Source: Microbotryomycetes sp. JL201 | Lineage: Eukaryota > Basidiomycota > Microbotryomycetes | Assembly (NCBI GenBank): GCA_033819885.1 | Contig: JAQYUZ010000011.1 | Span: 310,001 to 374,000, forward strand | Reading direction: 5' to 3' | Length of the DNA stretch: 64,000 bases | Part shown: positions 32,898 to 43,530 of the stretch, piece after piece | Position numbering within the stretch: the first letter of the stretch is position 1 | Layout of the letters: each line of letters opens with the position of its first letter | Program-made: the position numbers and the translations under genes | Notes under the pieces: generated by a model | Seen by the model: the letters and a program-made list of their open reading frames with translations, nothing else | Told to the model about the DNA's origin: nothing | Databases searched by the model: none

Positions 32898-33702
32898 ATG
32901 GGTGAGATCCGAGGACTCTCGTCTGCTGACGTAGACGTTCGCTTAATGAAACTCGTTGGCTGTTTTTCCCGCTAGGCTCCGATCCCCTCGCTGATGCCAC
33001 TCGCTTCGAGCCCATCGTGCGCTACAAGCCAGGCGTCCGCGCCTACGCTTACGCTGCAACGTTCTTCATTGTCTTTGCATTGGGTCAGTCTGACTTGCTC
33101 CAAAAGTTTCAGCTCTTTCTGACAAATCTCCGATCAGCCGCTGCCCAAATCGGTTTTGTCAGCTATCTCTTCCAGAAGTTTGGCAACCTCGTCGAGTAAG
33201 TCTTACATGAGGTTCACACACGGTGGTCATGTCAAAAGCTTGTGCCGTATGGCAAAGTTGACATTCACCGCCTCGAAAAGACACAACAAGTTCCCCGAGC
33301 AGTGTCTTAAGATTCGCCTTGCTGACTCTTGTTCACTCCTGTAGTCTCTATCCAAACAGGTCTACCAAGTACTCGCTCGGCGCAGTGCTGTTTGGTGGGA
33401 TCTGGACGCTTCTTTGGGTTCTTGGCGCTTACTGGCTACCGATGATCCCGCTCATCTTTGCCGTCTTTACGACAATGGGCGTCTTTGTCGGCACTGGCGC
33501 CGTCTTTGCCAAGAACTTGGGCTCGTCGTGCTCGTCGGCGGTGGCGTTCCAGGCTCCTCAGTTCCAGGACGATTGCAACGTTTACACCGGTATCCACGCT
33601 CTATCCTGGTGCTTGTTCGGCATCTGCCTCTTCCTCACTGGCGCTCTCGCATACGATGCTTTCGGCGCCAAGCCTCATAAGAAGACGGCGTTCGGCGCCT
33701 GA
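32898..33702 (+). CDS. Small four-transmembrane protein, MARVEL-like
   Basis: A 175-residue membrane protein. Exons: 32898-32901, 32976-33083, 33138-33195, 33345-33702. The first exon holds only ATG and one further base, joined to GCTCCGAT to read MGSDPLADATRFEP. Four hydrophobic stretches follow: AYAATFFIVFALAAAQIGFV, LGAVLFGGIWTLLWVLGAYW, PMIPLIFAVFTTMGVFVGTG and LSWCLFGICLFLTGALAYDA, with a conserved-looking Cys pair (SSCSSA and DDCNVYTG) before the last helix. The tail KPHKKTAFGA is basic. Layout and size suit fungal MARVEL-type membrane organisers (Nce102/Fhn1-like or related), but identity is not certain. The 5' leader is C/T-rich, as in well-expressed fungal genes. Confidence 0.8.
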
Positions 33703-33980
33703 ACGAGCGTTTCGCGTCTCGTACTGAGACGCAAGGGCAGCGTCCGATCCGTCCACAGTCCTCAACACTCACCTTGTCCATAAATTCCTATCATCGTTTA
33801 TTGCGTAATTATCATCACAATAGCACTTTTAGACGTGCAATGCCATAATTGCTCGAAACCCTCTTGTCTCCCATCAAGAACCCCGAAAATCTTGAACAAT
33901 TTGCATTCGAGACGACTACAACAACAATCACAACAAAACCACAAGGTGCACGCTTATGTTGGAAGACATAAACATGAGGG

Positions 33981-36191
33981 TTAGACTCTGACGGACTTGA
34001 GAACGCCCTGATTTGCCTTCAGCAGCCATTGAATCTCTTCCTTGCTCAATCTAGGTCCTCGCAAGCCTAACGGCGAGCGTGACGTGGCGAGTTGGCCGTT
34101 GACAATGTCAAATCGTGTCGTCTGATGAGCCGTTTCGGCCGCGACTGGTCCGATAGGTCGAGTCAGAGAGGGCAGTGGTGGCAGGTCAAGAAATCTCGCT
34201 TGTGCGACGCCTTTAGTTGCCGGCTTTGACTGCATCTCGTCTTGGTCTGCTTCTTCTTGTTGCTCAGTTACGACAGGGTTCGTCTCGGCAAGCTGAGCAG
34301 AGCCAAGATAGCTCTGAACAAAGGACCAATCGGTGACGAGCGACAACAATCTTTGCTTGAGCTTGCCTGCCCACGAAGGCTTCAAAGTCCACATATGCTC
34401 GTCGTCTGGCGCGGGCAAACTTGGATCGACGTAGGGGGAAGGATCAACCGAGCCAAACAGACTGACTTGCTCCAGTCGATTCGCCATGGCGAGCGTGGAC
34501 AAGAGAGCGAATGAAGGCACGGTCGATGACAGGACATTGCGGTGCAAAAGGGGAAGCAGCTCTCGCGGAGGCTGCAAGGCTTCGGGCAACGTAGAAGGCA
34601 ATTCGTGCGCAGGTGGACGTGCGCCCAGTCCTCTCGGCATTTGGAATGCTAGACCTTCGACTACGAGGCTGTTAGCTCGAATCACTTTGCAGATCTCTCG
34701 ACTTACTATTGAAAAATTGCTCTCTCGTTTGTGCGCCGTCGATGGTAAGTCGAATGAGACCGCGTGGTCCGTAACCCATTTCTCGTCGCTGAGCCTCTTG
34801 GTCAGGCGATAGTGATTCGAGTCCAAGCATGGCCAGCTCCCACAGGTTTCTAAGTTTGATGCCTGTGCGCCCAAGGACACTCAAATGTTGCAGTTCCTTG
34901 CAACCCGGGCCGATATCGACGCCGGACTGTGCGGGAAAGACGGGGATCGCCTTGACGTTTGTGCAGGCGACAAGTTTGAGTTTTGTCAGGTAGGCGAAAT
35001 GAGACAGATGAAAAGCCGTGATATCGCTGTGCGAGACGCTGAGTGTGCGTAGAGAGCTATATGACGGAGATGAAAAGAGCTCAAACGCGGACGGTGCGAG
35101 CGAGGGAAGCGACGACAGCGAAAGGGTCGTAAGCCGTTGCGAGAGACCGAGCGAGCGCGAGCCGTCAAAGTCAAGAGGCGGTAGATTTGGCCGAGGCGTC
35201 GACGGCGGGGCGAAACTCGGAATGAGCGTATCGATTACACATGACCGCAAATTGGGACACCAATCGGCAATGATTTCAAGCGCAAGCGGTCCAAGGCTGC
35301 ATCCGTCAAGTTCGAGTTTCTCCAAGTCGCGTCCGTGCACTCGCAGAAACTCGTCGATCGAAGACAGCTTGAGCGGAGTCGACAGTATGACGAGTGATTT
35401 CAGTCGCAAACGAGGCCCGCCCTGTTGAGCGACTTGTCGTAGTGCTTGACCGATTGTTCCCTCCGGTTCAGTTTGCAGCAAGCGTCTGCGCCTTGAACGT
35501 GTATCTTGGCCTGTGATTGACAGCTGTCTGAGCTGTCTCAAATGGACGACAGCCGAGGCCAGGCTGTGCGGATCGACTTGAACTTGGGCATTGATGACCA
35601 GAGTGTGCAACCCGGGCAACAGAGCGGGCAGCGTTTCGAGGAGTGGCGTCGCCGTTCTGCCCAAATCGTCAGATGCCGAGTTGGCCGAGAAGATTGAGAA
35701 AGCACGTGATCAGCGAGAATGACGTCAACGCGCAAGAGTGCTCACCTCGTCACGTGAAAGGTCCTGACAGAGTGTGCAAAGCGCGAGTTTGCTTGCACGA
35801 CTCGCTGAAATGCCTCGAGACACCGAGTCGAGTCGAGCTTGACGCCATCGAGCACGAGTACGCGCTGCGCTGCGCTCTGGAACGCCTTTGAGACGCTTGC
35901 AGCGCGTAAGAGGTCTTGTTTGGGCAGCTGCTTGGACAGTTACAGCGTCAGCTCGGCCTGGACGTTGGCGCGCCGCGCCCGAGCAGCCACGGTTCTTCTC
36001 ACGTGAGCTAAAACCTCGTGCAGAAGCGGCGCATGCTGGAACACGACGGCGTGCCGCGCACTCAGTAATGTTGTGCAACTGCCTGGGCGTTGTTTCGATG
36101 CCTGCTCGAACGAGAGCCGCTCGGCGAGGCGGTCCATCCCGACGAGTGGCCTGAGCGTGAAATCGAAATCGTGCGCGAGTCTGCGAGCCAT
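33981..36191 (-). CDS. F-box protein with leucine-rich repeats
   Basis: A 666-residue probable substrate receptor of an SCF ubiquitin ligase. Exons: 36191-36003, 35927-35746, 35656-34707, 34660-33981. The F-box is rebuilt across the first intron: FQHAPLLHEVLAH joins LPKQDLLRAASVSKAFQSAA. Leucine-rich repeats follow, for example LLPGLHTLVINAQ, LRQLRQLSITGQD, LEKLELDGCSLGPLALEIIA, SLRTLSVSHSDITAFHLSHF and ELQHLSVLGRTGIKLRNLWE. After GLIRLTIDGAQTREQFFN the C-terminal 200 residues are low-complexity and end in a basic helix (LSKEEIQWLLKANQGVLKSV). The start could be 36191 or 36137; 36191 is the more upstream ATG of the open frame. Substrate unknown. The stop of the upstream gene on the same strand is 100 bases away. 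Confidence 0.82.
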
Positions 36192-36291
36192 TCGCGTGTT
36201 TGACACCCGTGCACTCGATCACGCGCGTATTTGGCAAAGCATATCACATTGCAACAAAGGCTATTCCCAGGCTTGCACGCGCATCCGCAAC

Positions 36292-37196
36292 TCAGGCCGA
36301 GGCCTCGACCGGTGCTGCCTGCTCGTTCTGAGGGCAGTCGCGCGCGATGTGTCCCTCTTGCTGGCACTTGTAGCACGTCTTTGGTCCACGCTGCTGAGGC
36401 GCGACGGACGGCGGGGCCGTACAATCCTTCGCAATGTGGTTCAATTGACCACAGTTGTAGCACTTGATAACGCGAGCGCCGCCGACAAACCCTCCACGGA
36501 AGCCACCACGAGCGCCACCACGGAAACCACCGCGGAAACCTCCTCGTCCACCGCGTCCGGCGGCCGGCGCACGAGGCACGCCATTCGTTGGTGGCGTCGA
36601 GTTCAACTCGCCATCGAGCGTCGGTGCAGCCGTGGGGCAGTTGCGCGCAATATGACCCATCTCACCACAGGCATAGCACTTTTGCGGGCCTGCGTTGTAC
36701 GAGCGGCTGTTGCAATAGTGCGGAAAATCAGTAAGATTGTTGCGCAATTTGAATCGCGAGTGCTCACGTGGCACGCAACGTAGGGCAATCTGCCGCCAAA
36801 TGACCGATACCGCTGGAAGAGACAGGCCGTTGAGCGCCAAATATGATCGGATTAACGGTACGGAGCAGCTCACCCGCAGCCGTAGCACTGCTTCGAATCT
36901 GCCGAGCGCGGAGCTGGGCATTCAGAGGATTCGTGGTCGGGCGACTTGCAGTTGTAGCTAGAGGTGTCAAGGTGTCAACAAGAGCTTTCAAAGACATCTT
37001 GGGCTGAGAGACGACAAACCACAATCGCGTCGCGCTCGGGCACTTGTCCGCAATGTGCGTCAAATCGCCGCACCTGCACGAGGGCGGCAGTCAGGTCAAT
37101 GTTGGCGGTTGCGCTCCTCGCTTAGACTAAGGACGCAAGAATGAGGAGGGTTGGCACGCACTTGAAGCAGCCCTTGCGCACGACCGGTCCAACCAT
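36292..37196 (-). CDS. CCHC zinc-knuckle nucleic-acid-binding protein (Gis2/Byr3/CNBP type)
   Basis: A 210-residue protein with six CX2CX4HX4C zinc knuckles: [70 protein letters not shown] and [14 protein letters not shown]. An RGG-rich box ([15 protein letters not shown]) lies between knuckles four and five. Exons: 37196-37162, 37073-37020, 36957-36874, 36812-36768, 36706-36292. The four introns each interrupt a knuckle and splicing restores every cysteine. Family members bind single-stranded G-rich DNA and mRNA and associate with ribosomes to tune translation. Yeast Gis2 has seven knuckles and lacks the RGG box; human CNBP has both RGG and seven knuckles, so this looks nearer the CNBP/Byr3 layout with one knuckle less. 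Confidence 0.93.
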
Positions 37197-37660
37197 TCTG
37201 CAGCGTAGATCAGAGTTGTCAGCGACCTGCGTTCGCCCAAATCAACCCAGCGTTAATCCAGTCAGTTGGACAGCACGTTCCATCCAAGTCCACAACGGAA
37301 GCATCGAGGCTTTCGGCGGGAAAAACCACTTCGTCCCGACGACTGCAGCACCACGCCTGTACGCGAAACTCACATTGCTTCGGTATGAAAACACTCTCCC
37401 TGTATATAACTGCCTTCCTCGCCACCAGTCTTCCTGCTGCCTCCGCTCGTCGTCCGGTCCGGTGTCTCGAGTTGAAGCAAAGCGTCCGTGGTCAAGCAGG
37501 CCACTGCGCATGCCGCAGCGAATATTTGCATGATCTGTGCACGCACTCGGGCGCAAAATCCGTTGAAATACTGCTGCAAATTCAAAAGCAACGATGGATG
37601 TATATCTTTCCAAAATGAGAAGCGACAAAGCTCGAGAACGACTACCAGCGAGGAGCACGG
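37197..37660. other. Spacer between auxilin stop and zinc-knuckle gene start
   Basis: About 460 bases. Both genes are on the minus strand, so this is the promoter and leader of the zinc-knuckle gene plus the 3' region of the auxilin gene. TGTATATAAC near 37400 is a possible TATA element. Nothing else recognised. Confidence 0.4.
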
Positions 37661-40534
37661 TCAGGTCTTGATAGCGTTCCAGGCGTCATTCAATGCTCCA
37701 AACACTTGACCAGCAATCATGCGCTGCTCGACCGTCGTATTCGTCGCATTGAGCTGTTGAGCAAAGTGGACGTCACGAACGGGCCGCGGCAACCATCACA
37801 TACTGAGACTGACCTTGTCTGGATGCAGCTTTGCGATTGCTCGGACATATTGCCCTTTCAATTGACCCTCGCTCAGCAACTGATTCATCCCCACTGTCTT
37901 CCAACCAAGCTCTGGCCACACGACATTGTCGAGACTGGCGATCAACGCCCGTAGATTGGTTTCCTTGCCACCTTTCCATGCGAGAATCTTGGCGTCGACA
38001 CTGTCCTTGAGTTGCAGTCGCAAGTCATCTTCAGCTTCGGCGGCGGCGTTGGCAGCGCGCAAAGCTTGAGCCGCTTCGCCTGTCGTCTTGACAGCTGGTC
38101 TGCCGGCAGTCGATGGTCTTGGTCTTGGAGCGACTGCAGGTCTGTCTGCTGCATTCGCTGTCCCGTTTGAACGTGTTGACTTTGCTGATCCTGTTGCCGC
38201 TTGACTCGTCATTTGCCGACACCGCGCAACCCCCTCGTTGACAATCTTGATGCCACCCGCAGCCTTCAACAGCGGTTCGCCTCCTTTCAGCAAAGTCAAG
38301 TAATCGTCGCTTGCACTGGACCATTTTTCGGTTGCCTCATAGCTCTTGGCTCGCTTAAAGAGCGCCTTGCCAAGTTGCTCCGCCAGGTTCACGTTCTGGA
38401 GATCACCAGGCATTGTTTCCCTGGCAAGTGCTGCTACGTCAATTCGTTCCAGGCTTTGGTCGCCGAGAACGAGAGACATGGCCGCTGTGCAATCCTCGGC
38501 TGCTGCTCGCTCTTCGCCGTTTTTCAAACGAGCAGCAGCGCGGTTATTGTACAAAAGTACGAGGGCAAGCGATCCACCTGGGAGAATAGATATCGCCGAG
38601 CTGTAACTAGTGACGGCTTCACCAAACCGACCCAATTTAAACAATTCATTGCCTTTGTCTTTGTGCGACATGGCAGCGGCAAGCTGTGCAGGAGGCACGT
38701 GAACGTGTGTCCTTGTAATGAAGGCCGGACTCGGTGTTCGTTTCGGCGTTGCCGGCGTTGACAAGCTCGGCGAAGCTGGAGATGCTGCTCGTGACGATTC
38801 CGTGTGCTTAGCTCGTCTCCAAGGGGACTTGTATGCTGCTGTTGCGCCCTGAGTGGTTTGATTAGAACCAAGCAAGTCCGAAACAGGTGGCGCCGACGGT
38901 CTCTGGGGCGGCTGAGAAATGCTTTGCGGTCGTGCGGCACTGACGGACCCGGGTGATGAGTTCTCATCATCGCTGTCTCTAAAAGAGGACGGCGAACGTC
39001 GAGTGGGCTCCTGTTTCCTGGGAGCAATTCCCTGGCGGGGTTCGTCACGTGACCAAGCTGGCTCTCCGTTATCAGCTTTCTCTTCCGTCCACCATTTTGG
39101 TCGGCCATTCTGTAATTTCTCTCCAGTTCTCGGATTTTTGTCACGTGGAGCGTCGCCCCCGGCGTTGGCTTCGTCCAGCGCTTTCTGTAGGGACGCCTTG
39201 CCAGACTCCCAATAAGCTTTACCGCTCTTGAACATGCTGAGGCCAAATTTGGAAGCCTGTGAGAGAAGCTCATTCGCTTGCTCCTGTACACGCGCCTGTA
39301 CATCGGCACTACTGCTGCTGTCGCCGTCTTGTCGCGGCGTGCCTCTTCCATTTCGGTCCGCCCTCCGTCGCAGGACGGGTTCCTCTCTAGACTGTCCAAA
39401 ATCATCATCTTCGTCTTCGTAGTATGTCCTTCTGGGGCGTCTCGGCTGGTCCTCTTCGTCTTGCAACCTTTGAGCGGCTCTTCTGCCCATTTCCTCCTCC
39501 TCTCGTCTTTTCTCTGCCCGACTTTCCGCAAAAGTCTGATCCATCAACGCTTCTAGAGCCGCTTGCACATTCCAGTCACCGTCGGGTGTCGCTGTTGCAG
39601 CGAGAGCAGTCTTGGCTTGCGGGATAGAGAAGCCCATCTCGACAATCTGTCCAAGAACGTGCGGTGGGGGCGACGGAGTGCGCCGAGTCCGCGGCGTCGC
39701 AGAGCTTGCGAAGAGCGCTGGCTCGGCAGCGGAACGCTTTGTTGCAGGTTGAGAGAACGCGCCAAGTAGATCAAAATCGTCGGTATTCGGAGGATTGCCA
39801 GTTGAGGCAGCTGGAGCTGATGTTATTGAGGAACTGGGCAAGAGCGATGTTCCCATGTCGAATGGATCGTCATCGTCATCGAGCGCGCTGCTGACCATTC
39901 TGGGTATGAGCTCCGCCACCTGGCTCGACGGTTTCGGCGGAGCACTCGGCTTGTTGGCGAGGAGATCGAAATTCCACGCATCGCTAGCAGATGCATCTAT
40001 TCCGTTGGTGAATGTGCTGGAGTCAGATCTGATATCAGCCGGTGCGCCCCACATCAAAGATGCCTGGCTCGCGCAATCGACCCACGAAGCGGCAGAAGAT
40101 GGCCGTGAGCCTAGATACAAAGGCGATGATCCAACCGACTTGTTCGCGCTGAGCGCGCCAACTCCCGCTGTGGGTGTCATGCGCGCGGCCATGCTCTGAC
40201 TGCTCGTCGAAGCGCCGTTCGACGAGCTTCCCGACTCGAACAAGGACGAGAACGCGTCCGAGCCGGCAGACGTTGCTGTATGCTTCGTTGCTAGAGCTAC
40301 TGGCGCCTGCTTTGGCGCTACGGCGCTTATGTTCGCGCTGGTCGAGCCGTTGAATGGCGCGTTTGAGCGTGACTGCGCGCCGTACGCGGTTGATGACGAG
40401 CCCATGGACGACAAATAATCAAAAGAGGATTTTGACGCGCTATACTTTGCCTGTGGGCCCCGCTTGGCCGCATTGGTGGAGTGCTGCGGATCCGAGCTCG
40501 GCGCACTCAGGTCAAGGTCAAGCAGGTCATTCAT
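37661..40534 (-). CDS. SWA2: Auxilin/Swa2: UBA-TPR-J-domain clathrin uncoating cofactor
   Basis: A 937-residue auxilin that recruits Hsc70 to strip clathrin from vesicles. Exons: 40534-37814 and 37753-37661. The N-terminus MNDLLDLDLS carries a clathrin-box-like LLDLD motif. A UBA domain is near 285-330 (PHVLGQIVEMGFSIPQAKTA, WNVQAALEALMDQ). TPR repeats lie at about 610-770 (HKDKGNELFKLGRFGEAVTS, LVLLYNNRAAARLKNGEER, LGKALFKRAKSYEATEKWSS). The C-terminal J domain has LGWKTVGMNQLLSEGQLKGQ and the HPD of AIAKLHPDK, then LNATNTTVEQRMIAGQVFGA after a 60-nt intron. Domain order matches yeast Swa2. Long disordered parts between domains are Ser/Pro-rich, likely adaptor-binding. Shares a 148-bp divergent spacer with COQ10. 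Confidence 0.95.
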
Positions 40535-40682
40535 GCTTGGCGTGCCCCTCCACCGTCACGTCGACCTGCGGTACTTTCGAATGGCGCGTGCTCCGAGCGT
40601 GCGGTTTGTTTACGAGCGAGAGATGAGCGAGCTCGATCGGCCGACGTTCTTTACGCTCCGACGCCGGAGAGCCCCCCTTTTA
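40535..40682. promoter_or_regulatory. Shared divergent promoter of SWA2 and COQ10
   Basis: Only 148 bases separate the two start codons, so both promoters and leaders must overlap here. No TATA-like element is evident; the stretch is GC-rich. Confidence 0.6.
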
Positions 40683-41527
40683 ATGACGCTCATGGTACCA
40701 CAGAGACGTATAGCTAGCACTTTCTTCTCGTGCTCGCCCACGACTCGTTGCTGTCGACGGCGGACGCTATTCAGCTTTCCGAGTCCGTTCGGCTCGTCGA
40801 GCTCATCAAAGCCAGCTCACCCACCAAAGGGCAAGTTGTCAAAGCGGGGGTCAATCAACGTGTACGAAGAATCAAAGGAGCTGCCGTCAGTCTCATCACC
40901 ATTCGACAGTCTTTATGTCTGCCCGATCTCTGAAACCGCTGACGTCGTGACATCTATGATGGCCATTCCAAACGCACAGTTATACACAGCACGAACTCTA
41001 CTCGGTCATAGCAGACGTCGACTCGTACGAAAAGTTCTTGCCATTTGCCGCATCGTCGAGCGTTTTGTCCGCTACGATGCGGACGGCCGGTGGCAACGAG
41101 CAGCGAAACCCTCGCGACAGGGAATGGCTGGCCGCCGAAGGGCAAGGGGAAGAGTGGCAGCTTGATGCTGAATTAAGAATCGGTGCAATGGGCTTCGATC
41201 AAAGCTACGTCAGCAAAGTCGGTGCGACGAAGTGGAAATCTGTATCTGTGCGTACTGAGGAAGCTCAAGTTCTCAAAAGGCTAACGACAGCGCAATACAT
41301 AGGCGACAGCAAAAGACACCTCCGTGTTCAGCCACCTGGAAACGACTTGGACGTTGACGCCTCTTGGCCCGGAATCGAATCCTGGAACACGCGTCGACCT
41401 GTATCTCGCTTACGCTTTCATGTCCCCACTGCATGCCGCGGCTATCAGCACAATGTGGGAGAAAGTGAGCGGAATGATGATCGGGGCCTTTGAAAAAAGA
41501 ATGGAAGAGAAGCTCGGCAGGCGGTAG
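40683..41527 (+). CDS. COQ10: Coenzyme Q-binding protein COQ10 (START/polyketide-cyclase fold)
   Basis: A 215-residue mitochondrial lipid-binding protein needed for coenzyme Q function in respiration. Exons: 40683-40729, 40775-40885, 40980-41251, 41310-41527. The N-terminus VPQRRIASTFFSFPSPFGSS is a typical mitochondrial presequence. It is followed by KLSKRGSINVYEESKELPYT, then HELYSVIADVDSYEKFLPF (the family's opening motif), DAELRIGAMGFDQSYVSKV, SVFSHLETTWTLTPLGP and a final FEKRMEEKLG helix. The first intron (45 nt, 40730-40774) is stop-free and in frame, with a weak donor; keeping it would add 15 residues (SCSPTTR...), so this one is less certain. An insert of about 20 hydrophilic residues follows LPFAASSSV. 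Confidence 0.9.
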
Positions 41528-41679
41528 CCCAACATTCATATTCCCGTAGAATTCTCGGGCGGAGCCAATCCTCTGACGAATCGAGCACGATCTGTAAGGA
41601 TATCGGAATTGCAACAACGGATGACGATCTCCAACGATGAATCTAGAATAAGGCAGATGTGATGCGATTTACGTCTAGG

Positions 41680-42667
41680 CTACTTTTGGGTGCCGAATGA
41701 CTTGAAGCGCTTCTCAATGGGCTCAAATGTCTTTTCGTAGGTTGGCTTTTCGATCTTGCCAAAGACGAGTTGTGCCTTGAGCTCCCATGATTCTGGCAAC
41801 GAGTACTCCTTCTTGATCGCCGAATCAGGCAGAGGGTTGTAGTGCTGCAAGTTGGCACCGAGACCTTCGGCCTCGAGAGCAACCCAAAGATTGTTGGCGA
41901 GCAGACCATGGGCATGGTCGGAGAATTGAGGAACTACAAAAGAATATCGCCAGTCAGCGACTGCTGCTTCTGCAAAGCTGGCAGAAGCAGACTCACATTT
42001 GGCAGCATATAGCGGCATTTTCTCTTGCAAGCCTTTGACGACATCCTGGTCCTCGAACAACAAGATTGTGCTGAAGAAGGACCCACGTCAGCACGAGACC
42101 GCAAGCATCCGCCGTGAGTGTGCGCTCACCCGTATGCCCCTCGGAAACCAGCGATCTTGTCCTTAGTGCCCGAGTTGTACGCATCCTCGCCGATGGCCCC
42201 AATGAGTCCATCCTTTACAAAATCCCAGACCTTTTCATGCTCTTCCTTGACGACAAGAACGGCACGGCCAGACTGCGAGTTGAATGTCGAAGGGGAATGT
42301 TTGAGGTAGTACTCGATGATCTCCTCAATATCGGAATCAGAGATGGGCGATGAGTTTGAGAGGGCGTAGTAGCTCCTGCGGTTCTTGACGGCTTCCTGGA
42401 GCGCGAAAGGGCAGAAAGTCGTCAAGGACAGAATCTGGCAACAGAGACTGACATACGTACGGCGAATGAAAGCTTGGCAGCGACCATTGTTGATTGTGAT
42501 TGGATGAAGCGGTTGGGTGCGCTGGTTTCCGGACAAGACAGAGTCAGCTTCAGTTTCTCATTAGACTTTAGAAGCACGTACGTGTAAGAGAGGCGACGAA
42601 GGCAAGAAAGAGGCTGGACTTGTGTTCTGGAGATGGAGAGAGAAGACAGGCGGCAACCTCGCTGCAT
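41680..42667 (-). CDS. Nitroreductase family protein (Frm2/Hbn1-like)
   Basis: A 246-residue FMN-dependent nitroreductase-fold enzyme; yeast relatives act in lipid signalling and oxidative or nitro-stress. Exons: 42667-42582, 42521-42461, 42395-42130, 42070-41997, 41933-41680. Core motifs: EAVKNRRSYYALSNSSPISD (FMN phosphate-binding Arg pair), STFNSQSGRAVLVV, AYGTILLFEDQDVVKGLQ, FPQFSDHAHGLLANNLWVAL, LPESWELKAQLVFGKI. The common family start would be the ATG at 42487 (MVAAKLSFAEAV). An in-frame upstream exon with a good 60-nt intron (42581-42522, CTGAC branch) adds MQRGCRLSSLSISRTQVQPL and more, an Arg/Ser-rich stretch that resembles a mitochondrial presequence. I annotate the long form; the short form is possible from the internal ATG. 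Tail-to-tail with COQ10. Confidence 0.87.
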
Positions 42668-43530
42668 TTTTGCGAAACAACCCTCGGCTGAGTGTGCGCA
42701 CGAAAGTCAGCCGCGCTGCGGCGTCATCAGCTTTGTCAAAGATCAACACGTAAGCATCGTAAGCCCCAATTGCCATTCGTAGGAAGATCACAAAAGCATG
42801 TGTCTTCCACCTTACAGATCATTGGTCTTCTGAGCAATAATATACGTGCATGCTGCCATGTAGGGCATGACAGTAAATGGAATGGCGCGTACACGACTGC
42901 AGCAGTATGTCAAACCTCACAGGACTAAAAATTTGTGCGCTCCGAACCCGCGGACCGAGACCGAGCCACAGAGCTTCCGCGGAAGCAGACTCAGCTAGAG
43001 CCCAGATTGTAATATCATTGCTGACGAACGAGGCGCAAGCCGTGTCTCGCGAACCACGCCCAAGTCAGCGCAGCCTTTGTGTTGGCAGGACAAAAGTAAG
43101 GTTCTTGTGGGCAATCAGCAGCAACATCTTATATAGCGAATCAGACATATACTTCCTGCTCGGCGTTGTCAATTTTGCTGATCCTCGCTGCTTTTCCATT
43201 CAGTTGCACGGGACTCGGCTCCTATTTATAAGGAAATGGCTGAATGAAATTCCGAATCTTCAAGTGCTCGTCGAGAACAGGTAGCGCTCGCATTCTCGAG
43301 CTCAGGGATGGTTTCCGAGCACATTGTACTCGGCTGAGCCTCATACAGTTTGAGGCCCGAGCGTGGACGAGTAGTCATTCTGGGATCAGCTGCAGCAGAT
43401 CGAATGGCAGAATGAGCAGTGCTATAAAGCTCCAACACCCTTTCATGTGCGCGCCTGGTGTCATGGCTCAATGTACCAATGCCTTGCTTGATCTTCTGCC
43501 AATTCTGTCGCTTTCAAAGGCGAGGCCCGA
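42668..43530. other. Divergent intergenic region between nitroreductase and PTC5 genes
   Basis: About 860 bases holding two divergent promoters. TATATAGCG near 43131 and CTATTTATAAGG near 43220 are TATA-like. Open frames on the plus strand here lack motifs. No RNA gene recognised. Confidence 0.4.
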
